A stretch of DNA of 36,681 nt from Clostridiales bacterium (GCA_016282315.1 JAEEKG010000011.1:1-36681); one strand, 5' to 3'; numbered from the stretch's first letter, positions 15,630 through 23,340 are shown. Program-made: numbers and translations. Notes: a model not told the origin generated them from the letters alone.

Positions 15630-16481
15630 CTAAAACAGGCACATTGCAAAAGCAAATGCCAAAAATATAACCATAGGCGGTGTAAAGAACCCAGGCTTTG
15701 TCACGTTGTCTCCTTCATTTACCACCTTTAATCTGCGAATGAATGTTAGTGCTATTATAAACAATACAGCAACAAGCGTTATTCCCAAAATCAGATTCAA
15801 TGTCGAATTTTCTCTTGGGTTGAATGACAATGTAATCATCTTTACGTACAAAACTGAATCCACGATTATTCTTATCAGTATAGGGTAAAGTATCGTACTT
15901 GTGTATGAATATAGGACGCTTAGAATTATCCCTATAATAAACCAATAAGGGAATCCTACAAGCGATGACTTTGACATAGCAAATACCAATGCACATAAAA
16001 GAACCGTAGCATTATTGCCATAAACTGAAAACTCAGTGTAAATGTATTTTCTGAATAATAGTTCTTCTAATATTGCTCTAATTACAATTGCAACAGTAAC
16101 GTAAACTATGTGCTCCCAAATTGGTGTATCTGCTTTTATGTGCTCAAAAGACGGGTAGTCAAAGAACAGGTTGTATGCAACACTCATACCAAAGAATATT
16201 ATGAATGCAACAATAAACAATATGGATTTATTGTAATTGGTAGTTTTGATAATTGAACTTTTTGGTTCTTTTGTCAAACCTAATATAGCAAATTGTGCTT
16301 TAAATGCTATCAAAGCAACTAAAACCGGAGAGATAGTGGAAAGAACGTTAATTATAAAACCCAAAACTTCTCCGTTTGAAGGAATAAGTTTGAATATTTG
16401 TATCACAAGCACATTCAAGAACAAACACACGGCGACTATTATAGATACACTCTTAGTTTTGTTCTTAACTGACTCGCCCAC
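15630..16481 (-). CDS. CPBP-family intramembrane protein, degenerate protease motifs
   Basis: A polytopic membrane protein of 283 residues with about seven or eight hydrophobic segments. The CPBP (Rce1-like, formerly Abi) motif 1 is present as EELLFRKYIY, the EExxxR box. The later boxes are altered: motif 2, normally FxxxH, reads FAMSK, and the region of motif 3, normally HxxxN/D, reads RIIVD. Two expected metal or catalytic His are therefore missing, so a non-proteolytic or scaffold role is plausible. The start is taken as GTG at 16481, because AAGGGGGTGA, close to a full anti-16S match, lies five bases upstream. A GTG three codons earlier falls inside that ribosome binding site and is rejected. 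It leads the CPBP-tadA unit. Confidence 0.75.
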   Translation of the reverse strand: MGESVKNKTKSVSIIVAVCLFLNVLVIQIFKLIPSNGEVLGFIINVLSTISPVLVALIAFKAQFAILGLTKEPKSSIIKTTNYNKSILFIVAFIIFFGMSVAYNLFFDYPSFEHIKADTPIWEHIVYVTVAIVIRAILEELLFRKYIYTEFSVYGNNATVLLCALVFAMSKSSLVGFPYWFIIGIILSVLYSYTSTILYPILIRIIVDSVLYVKMITLSFNPRENSTLNLILGITLVAVLFIIALTFIRRLKVVNEGDNVTKPGFFTPPMVIFLAFAFAMCLF

Positions 16482-16512
16482 TCTATTCACCCCCTTCCCA
16501 TTCTCTCACTTA

Positions 16513-16541
16513 ATTATATTTGTTTCTCACTACATTTTCAA
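16513..16541 (-). promoter_or_regulatory. Promoter of the CPBP-tadA unit
   Basis: Minus strand: TTGAAA (16541-16536), a 17-base spacer and a perfect TATAAT (16518-16513), about 30 bases before the GTG start. Confidence 0.7.
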
Positions 16542-16554
16542 TTGTAAACACAAA

Positions 16555-16589
16555 TAAGTATTTACAAAGTAATACTTAAGTGTTAAACT
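16555..16589 (+). promoter_or_regulatory. Promoter of yitT-like gene with overlapping dyad
   Basis: TTTACA (16561-16566), a 17-base spacer and TAAACT (16584-16589). A perfect inverted repeat TAAGTAT (16555-16561) / ATACTTA (16572-16578), with ten bases between, brackets the -35 box. The octamer ACTTAAGT (16574-16581) is itself palindromic. This layout suits a repressor site; no regulator is identified. Confidence 0.5.
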
Positions 16590-16618
16590 AATTGGACTTG
16601 ATTTTAACGAGGCAAAAA

Positions 16619-17494
16619 ATGGGCAAAATTAAGATTGAAAAAAATTTCTTAAAAGATATCAGTCTTTTGACTCTGGGTGCACTAATTGCAGCATTCGGAG
16701 ACTTTTTCTTCAAATTGCCGAACAATTTTTCAAACGGCGGAATGACAGGTGTATCAGTTATTTTGGGATACTTGATTAAGTCAATCCCGGCTGCTACATT
16801 TGTTTTGATTCTCAACTCTTCATTGATAATTGTCGGGTTTTTAGTCATAGGAAAAGAATTCGGCTGGAAGACTATATATTGCAGCTTAGCCTTTTCACTA
16901 TTTGTTCAAATATTCCAATGGATCATTCCGATGTCTCAACCATTTACTAATGACACAATGCTTGAGTTGTTCTTTGCAGTCATCATTGTATCAATTGGTA
17001 TAGCAATAGCATTCAAAGGCGGCGGTAGCACAGGAGGCACTGATATTATAGCGATGATAATCCGCAAGTACTCAAAAATGGATCTCAGTATTTCCATGAT
17101 GATTGCTGATTTTATCATAGCAGGAGCTTCATTCTTCCTCATTGACCGCAAAACAGGTATGTACAGTATACTTGGTGTTTTGCTTAAATCACTTGTAATT
17201 CAAGCAGTTACAAACCTTGTCAACAGACGTAAGGGAATGCTCATAGTTACAAATAAAAAGGAAGAAATATCCAATTATATCATGACTGAATTTCACAGAG
17301 GCGTTACTCTCTGGAAATCAGAAGGTGCATATACTCATGAAGAAAAAGTTGTCCTCTTCACCGTTGTCAACAACTACCAGGCTGCTGTAATTAGAGCACA
17401 TGCAAAAAAAATTGATGAGCACGTTTTCATCGCAATCATCAATTCAAGTGAAATTTATGGTAAAGGATTTTTGGAAAAAGAATACGGAGATTAA
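16619..17494 (+). CDS. YitT-family membrane protein (DUF161 + DUF2179)
   Basis: A 291-residue protein with about five membrane segments in the first 190 residues. These hold the family signatures FSNGGMTGVSVIL (first half) and GGGSTGGTDIIAMII (second half), which reflect an internal duplication. A soluble C-terminal DUF2179 domain (about 205-285) follows: KGMLIVTNKKEEISNYI, RGVTLWKSEGAYT and VVNNYQAAVIRAHAKKID. YitT proteins are proposed transporters without a settled substrate. The ATG at 16619 is used because ACGAGG lies just upstream; an in-frame TTG nine codons earlier has no ribosome binding site. It is convergent with the DUF896 gene, and their stops share the bases TTAA. Confidence 0.9.
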   Translation: MGKIKIEKNFLKDISLLTLGALIAAFGDFFFKLPNNFSNGGMTGVSVILGYLIKSIPAATFVLILNSSLIIVGFLVIGKEFGWKTIYCSLAFSLFVQIFQWIIPMSQPFTNDTMLELFFAVIIVSIGIAIAFKGGGSTGGTDIIAMIIRKYSKMDLSISMMIADFIIAGASFFLIDRKTGMYSILGVLLKSLVIQAVTNLVNRRKGMLIVTNKKEEISNYIMTEFHRGVTLWKSEGAYTHEEKVVLFTVVNNYQAAVIRAHAKKIDEHVFIAIINSSEIYGKGFLEKEYGD

Positions 17495-17700
17495 CTCTTT
17501 GCAATCTTTGGTTCCGGCTTGGTGATTTTTCCATCAGGCTCCACTATTCTGACATTATCAAGTTGAGCACGAAAAGATGCTCTGAATCTCTCTCTGAATT
17601 CTTCTCTGAGTTTTGTTTGTTCAGCTTTTTCTTCTGCTGACAAACCTTCAGCCTTTTCTTTTCTTGCCAATTCATTTATTCTTTTTGTCAATTCATCCAT
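17491..17700 (-). CDS. DUF896 (YnzC-type) small protein
   Basis: A 69-residue cytosolic protein with the DUF896 pattern: LTKRINELARKEKAEGLSAEEKAEQTKLR, a two-helix hairpin, then FRASFRAQLDNVRIVEPDG. B. subtilis YnzC, of similar length, is the best-known member; family function is not well defined, and an SOS-linked relative (YneA operon protein YneB's neighbour) is sometimes discussed. The ATG at 17700 has AAAAGGTGG seven bases upstream. Its stop overlaps the yitT-like stop by four bases on the opposite strand, and no terminator lies between, so the two transcripts must overlap or rely on other termination. Confidence 0.85.
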   Translation of the reverse strand: MDELTKRINELARKEKAEGLSAEEKAEQTKLREEFRERFRASFRAQLDNVRIVEPDGKITKPEPKIAKS

Positions 17701-17729
17701 GTTTTTGACCACCTTTTCAAGATAAGCAA

Positions 17730-17758
17730 ATCGTATCACAAATTCAGTTGTTTTACAA
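17730..17758 (-). promoter_or_regulatory. Putative promoter of the DUF896 gene
   Basis: Minus strand: TTGTAA (17758-17753), a 17-base spacer and TACGAT (17735-17730), 30 bases before the ATG. Both hexamers are imperfect. Confidence 0.4.
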
Positions 17759-17814
17759 CACATTGCACACTTTTGCCCTCACTTGAAACGAGTCTTTTTG
17801 GGATAGTTGCGTAA

Positions 17815-17843
17815 TTGACATTTATACTCAACTATGGTATCAT
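17815..17843 (+). promoter_or_regulatory. Promoter of the LRR_5 lipoprotein gene
   Basis: A perfect TTGACA (17815-17820), a 17-base spacer and TATCAT (17838-17843), about 38 bases before the start codon. GGAG is the ribosome binding site. Confidence 0.7.
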
Positions 17844-17880
17844 ATTTGGGCGAATATTAAATACGAATGGAGAATATCAA

Positions 17881-18732
17881 ATGAAGAAAATTCTCGTAGT
17901 TTTCCTAACTTTTGCAATGCTCTTCCTCTTACTGGCTTGCAATGGAAACCAACAAACTGAAACAAATAATACCACAACTACAGTTACTGCTGAAGTAACT
18001 ACTACAAATAGCACAACAACTACTAATGGCGATGAATCATCAACTGAAGAAACAACCACAACAACTATTGATCCGGTTGATATCACATACACAATTGAAT
18101 TAACAGGAACTCCATTTTATGCTGAATCAAACTTATATAAAGTCAGTTATGCAATAATGCATGGTTCAGATGGTTCTGCAAAACAATGTTGTGTTTTGGT
18201 TGAATGGAACACAAGCGGAGATGTAGCAGAATTTGTAAGCGTATATAAAGACCACGTAGGTACAGAATTTCCTATAGTTGCTATAGGAAGAAGCGTTTTA
18301 GCTAACAGAACCGTAGATGAAGATGGTAAAGATGTTTTCAATAGAGTAGTAGTTAAAAAAGTCGTTATTCCGGAAAACGTAATTGAAATCAGAGAAGATG
18401 CCTTCTGTATGATGGATACAATCGAATCAATTGAGTTGAATGAAGGTTTGGTCACTATTTCAAAGTATGCTTTTGAAGGATTACAAAACCTCAAAGAAAT
18501 CAATTTCCCAACAACACTTACAACAATCAAAGCATCAGCTTTTGTTGGATGCACTTCACTTAAGAAACTCGTTATTCCGGAGTCAGTTACTGAAATCGGA
18601 GAAATGGCTTTCTTTGGATGCAGAGCTCTTGAAACAATTATAATTCCTGAAAGATTCAAAGACAGTATGGAATTAATCTTCGGAACTGTTCCATCAGGTG
18701 CTACAATAACTTATACAACAAGTTCAAACTAA
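17881..18732 (+). CDS. LRR_5 (BspA-like) surface lipoprotein
   Basis: A 283-residue exported lipoprotein. A short basic start and hydrophobic stretch end at the lipobox LLAC, with the lipidated Cys near residue 20. A Thr/Asn/Glu-rich linker of about 40 residues follows. The mature protein has a beta-rich N-terminal region and then LRR_5 repeats near the C-terminus: VVIPENVIEIREDAF, IELNEGLVTISKYAF, INFPTTLTTIKASAF and LVIPESVTEIGEMAF, about 23 residues apart. Such repeats are common on surface proteins of gut Clostridia and are linked to binding, but no ligand can be named. The start is the ATG at 17881, supported by GGAG and the signal peptide; the frame is open upstream but without a start signal. 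It is a single gene with its own promoter and terminator. Confidence 0.85.
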   Translation: MKKILVVFLTFAMLFLLLACNGNQQTETNNTTTTVTAEVTTTNSTTTTNGDESSTEETTTTTIDPVDITYTIELTGTPFYAESNLYKVSYAIMHGSDGSAKQCCVLVEWNTSGDVAEFVSVYKDHVGTEFPIVAIGRSVLANRTVDEDGKDVFNRVVVKKVVIPENVIEIREDAFCMMDTIESIELNEGLVTISKYAFEGLQNLKEINFPTTLTTIKASAFVGCTSLKKLVIPESVTEIGEMAFFGCRALETIIIPERFKDSMELIFGTVPSGATITYTTSSN

Positions 18733-18751
18733 AAAGTAAGCTAATATTTTT

Positions 18752-18792
18752 ACAACCTAGAGACTCAAATTTGTTCTCTAGGTTGTTTTTTT
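18752..18792 (+). terminator. Strong intrinsic terminator of the LRR_5 lipoprotein gene
   Basis: ACAACCTAGAGA (18752-18763) pairs perfectly with TCTCTAGGTTGT (18775-18786) around an 11-base loop. A T-run follows on the plus strand. Confidence 0.9.
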
Positions 18793-18803
18793 GCTATGTT
18801 TTT

Positions 18804-19163
18804 TTACATTATGATTGAACCTGAAAAAAATTGTTCTTGAAAATTAACCATTTCTTTGATCTCTTCTTTTGAATAGACTTTGTCACTACCGCATACAACA
18901 AGTTTGTCTTCTACATCATCTTTTCGATTTATAACAGCTATTACCTTGCCCGTGAATGATTTAATAGGTTCATTTACACCAATCACATATGCGTCTTGGT
19001 ATTCTCCGTCGAGAGCTTTGAAGTCTTCAATATATCCATAATTTTGGGTATATACAATTCCTTTGTGGACATGACCAATCGGTCTGTCTATGATGACATG
19101 AACTTCTTTTCCAATGAGAGAAATAACTCTTTCCGTCATTTCTTTTCTTTTAGTATCATTCAT
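18804..19163 (-). CDS. Short inorganic pyrophosphatase-like protein
   Basis: A 119-residue protein resembling the core of family I inorganic pyrophosphatases: KEVHVIIDRPIG, VYTQNYGYI, DGEYQDAYVIGV, GKVIAVINRKDDVEDKLVV and a closing NFQEQFF. Many clostridial genomes carry such short forms annotated as inorganic diphosphatase. It is much shorter than the roughly 175 residues of E. coli PPase. At the signature, E. coli has DGDPLD while this protein has DGEYQD, so the Asp usually given as general base is replaced by Glu, and the later metal-binding Asp spacing also differs. Enzyme activity is therefore uncertain. The ATG at 19163 lacks a clear ribosome binding site. It lies downstream of the EF-G-2 gene on the same strand, with a hairpin between. 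Confidence 0.65.
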   Translation of the reverse strand: MNDTKRKEMTERVISLIGKEVHVIIDRPIGHVHKGIVYTQNYGYIEDFKALDGEYQDAYVIGVNEPIKSFTGKVIAVINRKDDVEDKLVVCGSDKVYSKEEIKEMVNFQEQFFSGSIIM

Positions 19164-19183
19164 ATTGTTTCATTAATCACTGA

Positions 19184-19209
19184 AAATAGTCCGGCAAGCC
19201 GGACTATTT
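19184..19209 (-). terminator. Hairpin after the EF-G-2 gene
   Basis: AAATAGTCCGGC (19184-19195) pairs perfectly with GCCGGACTATTT (19198-19209), giving a very stable stem with effectively a CAAG tetraloop. On the minus strand the U-tract is short (it ends TTTTC), so termination may be partial and allow read-through into the pyrophosphatase-like gene. Confidence 0.65.
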
Positions 19210-19224
19210 CAATCATACTATTAA

Positions 19225-21294
19225 TTATTCTTCCTCTTCAGCATTCTTCTTTGCTTCTTCGATTATCTTCTGAGCTGCATCGCCCGGTACTTCTTCATAT
19301 CTTTCATATCTGATTGTATATGTAGCCGCACCACGTGTCATAGCTCTGAGCTGAATTGCAAAGTCAAACATTTCGCTCATCGGAGCTTCAGCTTCAAGGA
19401 GCTGTTCACCTTTCTTCTTTGTAGGTGTCATTCCAAGAACTCTGCCACGACGCTTTGTGATTTCACCCATTACGTCTCCGAGCAAGTCGCCTGGAACAAA
19501 TACGTTAACTTTACCAATTGGTTCAAGAATGATTGGCTTAGCTTGTGGCAATCCTTCTTTATATGCAAGGCTTGCTGCAACCTTAAATGCCATTTCTGAA
19601 GAGTCAACCGGGTGGTAAGAACCATCATACAAGTCTGCTTTGAGGTTAACTACAGGATAACCAGCGAGAACGCCCTTCTGCATAGCTTCGAGCAATCCCT
19701 TTTCAACTGCTGGATAGAAGTTCTTCGGAACTGAACCACCAACAACGCTCTGAACGAATTCAAGACCTTCTTGTTCGCTGTGAGAGAATCTGATGTGTAC
19801 GTCACCATACTGGCCGTGTCCACCTGACTGTTTCTTGTATTTACCCTGAACATCTGAGTTGCCCTTGATTGTCTCTTTATATGCAACCTTCGGAGGAACA
19901 AGATCAACTGTCAAGCCAAAACGTGTTTTGAGTTTTGAAACAAGAACGCTGAGGTGTGTATCGCCCTGACCGTAAACAATGAGCTGTTTTGTAACTGCAT
20001 TGTTTTCAAATCCATAAGAAAGATCTTCTTCGAGAAGTCTGATGATTCCCTGAGAAATCTTGTCTTCTTCACCCTTAGCCTTAGCTGCAACAGCCATGCT
20101 GTAGAATGATTCAGGATAAACAATCTTCTTAATCGGAAGAGCACCTGGTTTAGCTGACAATGTGTCATTTGTGTTTGTATTTGAAAGCTTAGCTGTCATG
20201 CCGATATCACCCATAGCGAGTGTTTCAACTTCTGACTGTGTCTTTCCGCAGATTGTGTAAATGTGTGAGAATTTTTCTGATGAACCTGTTTCAAGATTCT
20301 TGAGTTCGTCGGAAGCATTAAGCTTACCTGAAACTACTTTGAAGAATGACATCTTTCCAACGAAAGCGTCTGCAACTGTCTTGAATACGAATACTGTAGC
20401 CGGTCCATTCTCTTCAACCTGAACAGGCTTCTCTGTTTCGCCGTCAACAACAACTTCGTGAGCAACCTGCATTGGGTTCGGGAACATATCCTTTACTGTA
20501 TCTAAAAGTACATCAACACCAACAAGGTTTGTAGCAGATGTTACGAATACAGGAGTGATCTGATTGTTGATGAAACCTCCCTTGAGTGCATCGATGATTT
20601 CCTGTCTTGAGATATCTTCGCCACCGAAGTATTTTTCCATGAGTTCGTCGCTTGTACCTGCAACTTCTTCCATGAGTGCTTCGATGTATGATTCAGCTTC
20701 TGACATAACGTCAGATGGGATTTCGCCCTTTGTAGACCTTCCGCCGTCGTATGTGTACATAACTTTTTCAACGAGGTCAACTACTGCTTTGCCGCCGTTA
20801 GCAGGAACGAAGAAAGGACAAACACTTGTACCGAATTTTTCCTTAAGTTCTTCAAATACCTTATCAAACTTAGTCTCAGGATCATCAATCTTATTAACCA
20901 CGATTGCCTTCGGAATTCCAGCTTCGGTAACTTTTTCCCAAGCTATTTCAGTTCCGATTTCAACACCTGACTTACCGTCAACAACTATAATGCCTGCGCT
21001 AGCAACTTTTAATCCCTGGATTACTTCAGCAATAAAATCGAGGTATCCCGGAGTATCAACGACGTTGATTTTAACGTTGCCTTTAACTACAGGAGCAACA
21101 GATGCAGAAATTGAAATCTGGCGTTTTACCTCCTCTGGGTCATAGTCACAAACAGTGTTTCCGTCAACTATTTTACCAAGTCTCTGAGAACCTTTTGTAA
21201 TATACAGCATAGCCTCGGTCAAAGAGGTCTTTCCTGCTGCACTGTGTCCAATCAAACAAACGTTTCTGATGTTTGATGTTGAAAACTTTTCCAT
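19225..21294 (-). CDS. Elongation factor G-2-like translational GTPase
   Basis: A 689-residue EF-G paralogue. The GTPase domain has G1 GHSAAGKTS (16-24), G3 DTPGYLDF and G4 NKID. The G1 box differs from classical EF-G (AHIDAGKTT) and matches the EF-G-2 subgroup seen, for example, in Thermus and many Clostridia. The protein retains domains II to V: FVFKTVADAFVGKMSFFKVVSG; the domain IV stretch KKQSGGHGQYGDVHIRF, which is close to EF-G; PVDSSEMAFKVAASLAY; and RRGRVLGMTP in domain V. A highly acidic C-terminus ends in EEEE. EF-G-2 proteins bind the ribosome and hydrolyse GTP but their physiological job is not settled. The housekeeping fusA is not in the window. AAGGAG lies somewhat far (about 13 bases) before the ATG. 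Confidence 0.88.
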   Translation of the reverse strand: MEKFSTSNIRNVCLIGHSAAGKTSLTEAMLYITKGSQRLGKIVDGNTVCDYDPEEVKRQISISASVAPVVKGNVKINVVDTPGYLDFIAEVIQGLKVASAGIIVVDGKSGVEIGTEIAWEKVTEAGIPKAIVVNKIDDPETKFDKVFEELKEKFGTSVCPFFVPANGGKAVVDLVEKVMYTYDGGRSTKGEIPSDVMSEAESYIEALMEEVAGTSDELMEKYFGGEDISRQEIIDALKGGFINNQITPVFVTSATNLVGVDVLLDTVKDMFPNPMQVAHEVVVDGETEKPVQVEENGPATVFVFKTVADAFVGKMSFFKVVSGKLNASDELKNLETGSSEKFSHIYTICGKTQSEVETLAMGDIGMTAKLSNTNTNDTLSAKPGALPIKKIVYPESFYSMAVAAKAKGEEDKISQGIIRLLEEDLSYGFENNAVTKQLIVYGQGDTHLSVLVSKLKTRFGLTVDLVPPKVAYKETIKGNSDVQGKYKKQSGGHGQYGDVHIRFSHSEQEGLEFVQSVVGGSVPKNFYPAVEKGLLEAMQKGVLAGYPVVNLKADLYDGSYHPVDSSEMAFKVAASLAYKEGLPQAKPIILEPIGKVNVFVPGDLLGDVMGEITKRRGRVLGMTPTKKKGEQLLEAEAPMSEMFDFAIQLRAMTRGAATYTIRYERYEEVPGDAAQKIIEEAKKNAEEEE

Positions 21295-21369
21295 AATATA
21301 ATTTCTGCTCCTTAGAATTTATTATTTTCGTTTTGTTTTGATAGTAATAAACAAAAACCTAACATGTAT

Positions 21370-21398
21370 ATTATATAGATTTAGTCATACATAATCAA
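21370..21398 (-). promoter_or_regulatory. Promoter of the EF-G-2 gene
   Basis: Minus strand: TTGATT (21398-21393), a 17-base spacer and a perfect TATAAT (21375-21370). The 21295-21597 gap between divergent genes is AT-rich and otherwise holds only the plus-strand promoter at 21531; I saw no RNA gene or further open frame in it. Confidence 0.65.
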
Positions 21399-21530
21399 TA
21401 AACACTTTTTATATTTTCTATTCTTTATGTTAGAATTTTGCCTTGTTTTGTTGTTTACTATAGCCAAAATCCCACAAAATCAGTTCAAAAATAATTTACA
21501 ATTCTCTAATTATTTATCTGTCATGAACTA

Positions 21531-21559
21531 TTGAAAACACATCACCAATAATATATACT
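21531..21559 (+). promoter_or_regulatory. Promoter of the DUF1858 gene
   Basis: TTGAAA (21531-21536), a 17-base spacer and TATACT (21554-21559), about 38 bases before the ATG at 21598. Confidence 0.6.
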
Positions 21560-21597
21560 ATCCCTTGTAAAAATCCTTGTTAGAAAAGAGATTGATT

Positions 21598-21807
21598 ATG
21601 TTCGATAAAGACACAATAATCACTGAAGTTCTTGAAGTCGATCCTGATTGTGCCATCTTCTTTTATGAAATAGGAATGCATTGCCTGAGCTGCCCTATGT
21701 CAGCCGGTGAAACAATAGAAGAAGCCTGTGCAGTTCACGGCGTTGACTGTGATGATCTTCTTGAAAGACTCAACAAATTCGTTGAGGATAAAAAAGAAAA
21801 CAAATAA
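21598..21807 (+). CDS. DUF1858 small protein with CxxC motif
   Basis: A 69-residue protein of the DUF1858 (TIGR03980-like) family. DTIITEVLEVDPDCAIFFYEIGMHCLSCPMSAGETIEEACAVHG shows the family's helix, the CLSCP motif and the second helix. Related proteins occur with hybrid-cluster or redox proteins in anaerobes and are thought to bind metal or take part in thiol chemistry; the exact role is unknown. The ATG at 21598 with AAAGAGAT upstream is preferred to a TTG seven codons earlier. An intrinsic terminator follows nine bases after the stop, so it is mainly a single-gene transcript, with possible read-through to trmK. Confidence 0.85.
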   Translation: MFDKDTIITEVLEVDPDCAIFFYEIGMHCLSCPMSAGETIEEACAVHGVDCDDLLERLNKFVEDKKENK

Positions 21808-21815
21808 TTTGGCAG

Positions 21816-21844
21816 GACTTCCGCGATTTCGTGGGAGTCTTTTT
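21816..21844 (+). terminator. Intrinsic terminator after the DUF1858 gene
   Basis: GACTTCCGCG (21816-21825) pairs with CGTGGGAGTC (21830-21839), with two wobble pairs and an ATTT loop, followed by five T. The trmK ribosome binding site lies directly behind it, so trmK expression may depend on read-through. Confidence 0.8.
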
Positions 21845-21858
21845 GTCATGGGAGATAT

Positions 21859-22518
21859 ATGATTGTATTGACTCCGAGGCTCTATTCGGTCGCCTCATTT
21901 GTATCAGGTGAACGGCTTATAGATGTGGGAACAGATCACGCCTATTTGCCTGTGTACCTTTTGAATTCCGAAAAAATAAAATACGCATGGGCTACAGACA
22001 TAAATAAGGGGCCATTGAAAAAAGCAGGCGATACCATTAGTCAGAACGGATGCTCGGACAATTGCAAGACTATCCTGACTGACGGACTTAATGGGCTTGA
22101 TGAACTTGACTGCACAGACATTTCAATTGCAGGTATGGGAGGAATCCTCATAACAGAAATAATTGAAAAATCCGAGCTAGCAAAAAAGTCTAATCTCATT
22201 CTTCAGCCCATGACTCATCCTCATTTGTTGAGAAAATATTTGTATGATCATGGTTACTCAATAATTGATGAGGATCTTGCAAAAGAAGATAGAAGGATAT
22301 ACCAAATAATAAAGGCAAAATATACAGGCATATCCGAAAAATACAGTGAATATGAACTCTATCTCGGAAAGAAAAACATAGAAAACAAAAAACCAGAATT
22401 ATTCAAGCTTTTCTGCGAAAAGGTGCACAAAGAACTCGACATCAAGTTCAAGGGTACAAAAGACCCGAATTTTGGAGAAATACTAAAGGAAATCGAAAGG
22501 ATTATTTCACAATTATGA
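21859..22518 (+). CDS. trmK: tRNA (adenine-22-N1)-methyltransferase TrmK
   Basis: TrmK methylates N1 of A22 in tRNA using S-adenosylmethionine. The 219-residue protein shows the Rossmann SAM-binding motif LIDVGTDHAYLPVYLL (residues about 20-35), the acidic strand-2 end ATDINKGPL, the AGMGG box (the family's conserved catalytic-loop motif) and LILQPMTHPHLLRKYL. A helical C-terminal part (about 155-219) corresponds to the coiled-coil extension of B. subtilis TrmK. GGGAGAT provides the ribosome binding site. Its stop overlaps the next gene by four bases (ATGA). No convincing promoter was found between the preceding terminator and this gene. Confidence 0.92.
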   Translation: MIVLTPRLYSVASFVSGERLIDVGTDHAYLPVYLLNSEKIKYAWATDINKGPLKKAGDTISQNGCSDNCKTILTDGLNGLDELDCTDISIAGMGGILITEIIEKSELAKKSNLILQPMTHPHLLRKYLYDHGYSIIDEDLAKEDRRIYQIIKAKYTGISEKYSEYELYLGKKNIENKKPELFKLFCEKVHKELDIKFKGTKDPNFGEILKEIERIISQL

Positions 22519-23288
22519 CAACCTACAGAGATATTTATTCATTCATCAGCGAAAAATTTCCAAGAACACTTTCAAGTTCATGGGACAATGACGGACTGAT
22601 GGTTTGTCCGAACATAGATAAAGAGGCAAAAAAGGTTTTGATTTCTCTTGATGTCACAGCTAAAGTTGCAGAATATGCAAAAGAAAATGGTTTTGATCTC
22701 ATTTTGTCACATCACCCTCTTGTTTTTAAGCCCATAAGACAATTGTCATGTGAAAGTCCAAATTCCAAAATTGCAACAAATTTGTTTGCCAGCGGGATTT
22801 CAGTTATGAGTTTCCACACAAGATTTGATGCAGGTGAAGGCGGAATGAACGATGTCTTGTCAGCTAAACTCGGACTTAAAGTAGTTGGCAAATTCGGGGA
22901 AGATGGAGATGATTTGGGAAGAATTTGCGAGTTAGATAAAACAATTCCTTTTTCATCACTTTGCAATTTGGTTAAAGATAAACTCGGTACCCCTAATCTT
23001 TTTGCAGTTCCATGGAAAAAAGAGATAAAGAAAGTGGCCATTCTCGGTGGAGGCGGAGGCAGTTATATTGAAAGCGCTGCAAAAGCCGGAGCTGATGCCT
23101 TAATTACAGGCAGTGTAAGCTATAACGCCCTGCTCGACGCAGATCAAATCGGCATATCTGTTATAGCGGCCGGACACTACTACACAGAAGAAGTGTTTTG
23201 CGATGCAATGAAAGAATTGCTTCAAGCTCATTTTTCAGACATAAAAATTGAGATATCTCCTGTCGGTTGTGAAGTAATATACATTTAA
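22515..23288 (+). CDS. Nif3-like dinuclear metal-centre protein (YqfO-like)
   Basis: A 257-residue member of the Nif3/YbgI/YqfO family. Metal-binding motifs are visible as LSHHPLVF, SFHTRFDAGEGGMND and, near the C-terminus, AAGHYYTEE. The stretch normally reading TGD before the last motif is ITGSVSYN here, a change at a usually conserved Asp. It lacks the roughly 110-residue insert of B. subtilis YqfO. The family has been given several names, including GTP cyclohydrolase I type 2, but its true reaction is unsettled. It is translationally coupled to trmK by a four-base overlap, the classic trmK-yqfO pair of Firmicutes. No clear terminator follows. Confidence 0.88.
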   Translation: MTTYRDIYSFISEKFPRTLSSSWDNDGLMVCPNIDKEAKKVLISLDVTAKVAEYAKENGFDLILSHHPLVFKPIRQLSCESPNSKIATNLFASGISVMSFHTRFDAGEGGMNDVLSAKLGLKVVGKFGEDGDDLGRICELDKTIPFSSLCNLVKDKLGTPNLFAVPWKKEIKKVAILGGGGGSYIESAAKAGADALITGSVSYNALLDADQIGISVIAAGHYYTEEVFCDAMKELLQAHFSDIKIEISPVGCEVIYI

Positions 23289-23310
23289 CAACATTTGAGC
23301 AAATTGGGTC

Positions 23311-23340
23311 ATTTAAAGAGATTTTAAGAGATTTAAAGAG
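23311..23340. repeat. Three tandem 10-bp direct repeats
   Basis: ATTTAAAGAG, ATTTTAAGAG and ATTTAAAGAG follow one another without spacing at 23311, 23321 and 23331, about 80-110 bases upstream of the potABCD promoter. The unit length is close to one helical turn, so every copy presents the same DNA face. No known regulator site is recognised. Confidence 0.6.

Noticed and set aside
16482..16490. GTG at 16490 as start of the CPBP gene
   Set aside because: This GTG is part of the AAGGGGGTGA ribosome binding site itself; the GTG three codons later has proper spacing.
20564..21145. 193-residue open frame opposite the EF-G-2 gene
   Set aside because: Low-complexity Ser/Thr-rich translation with no family character, lying wholly inside a clear EF-G coding region on the other strand.
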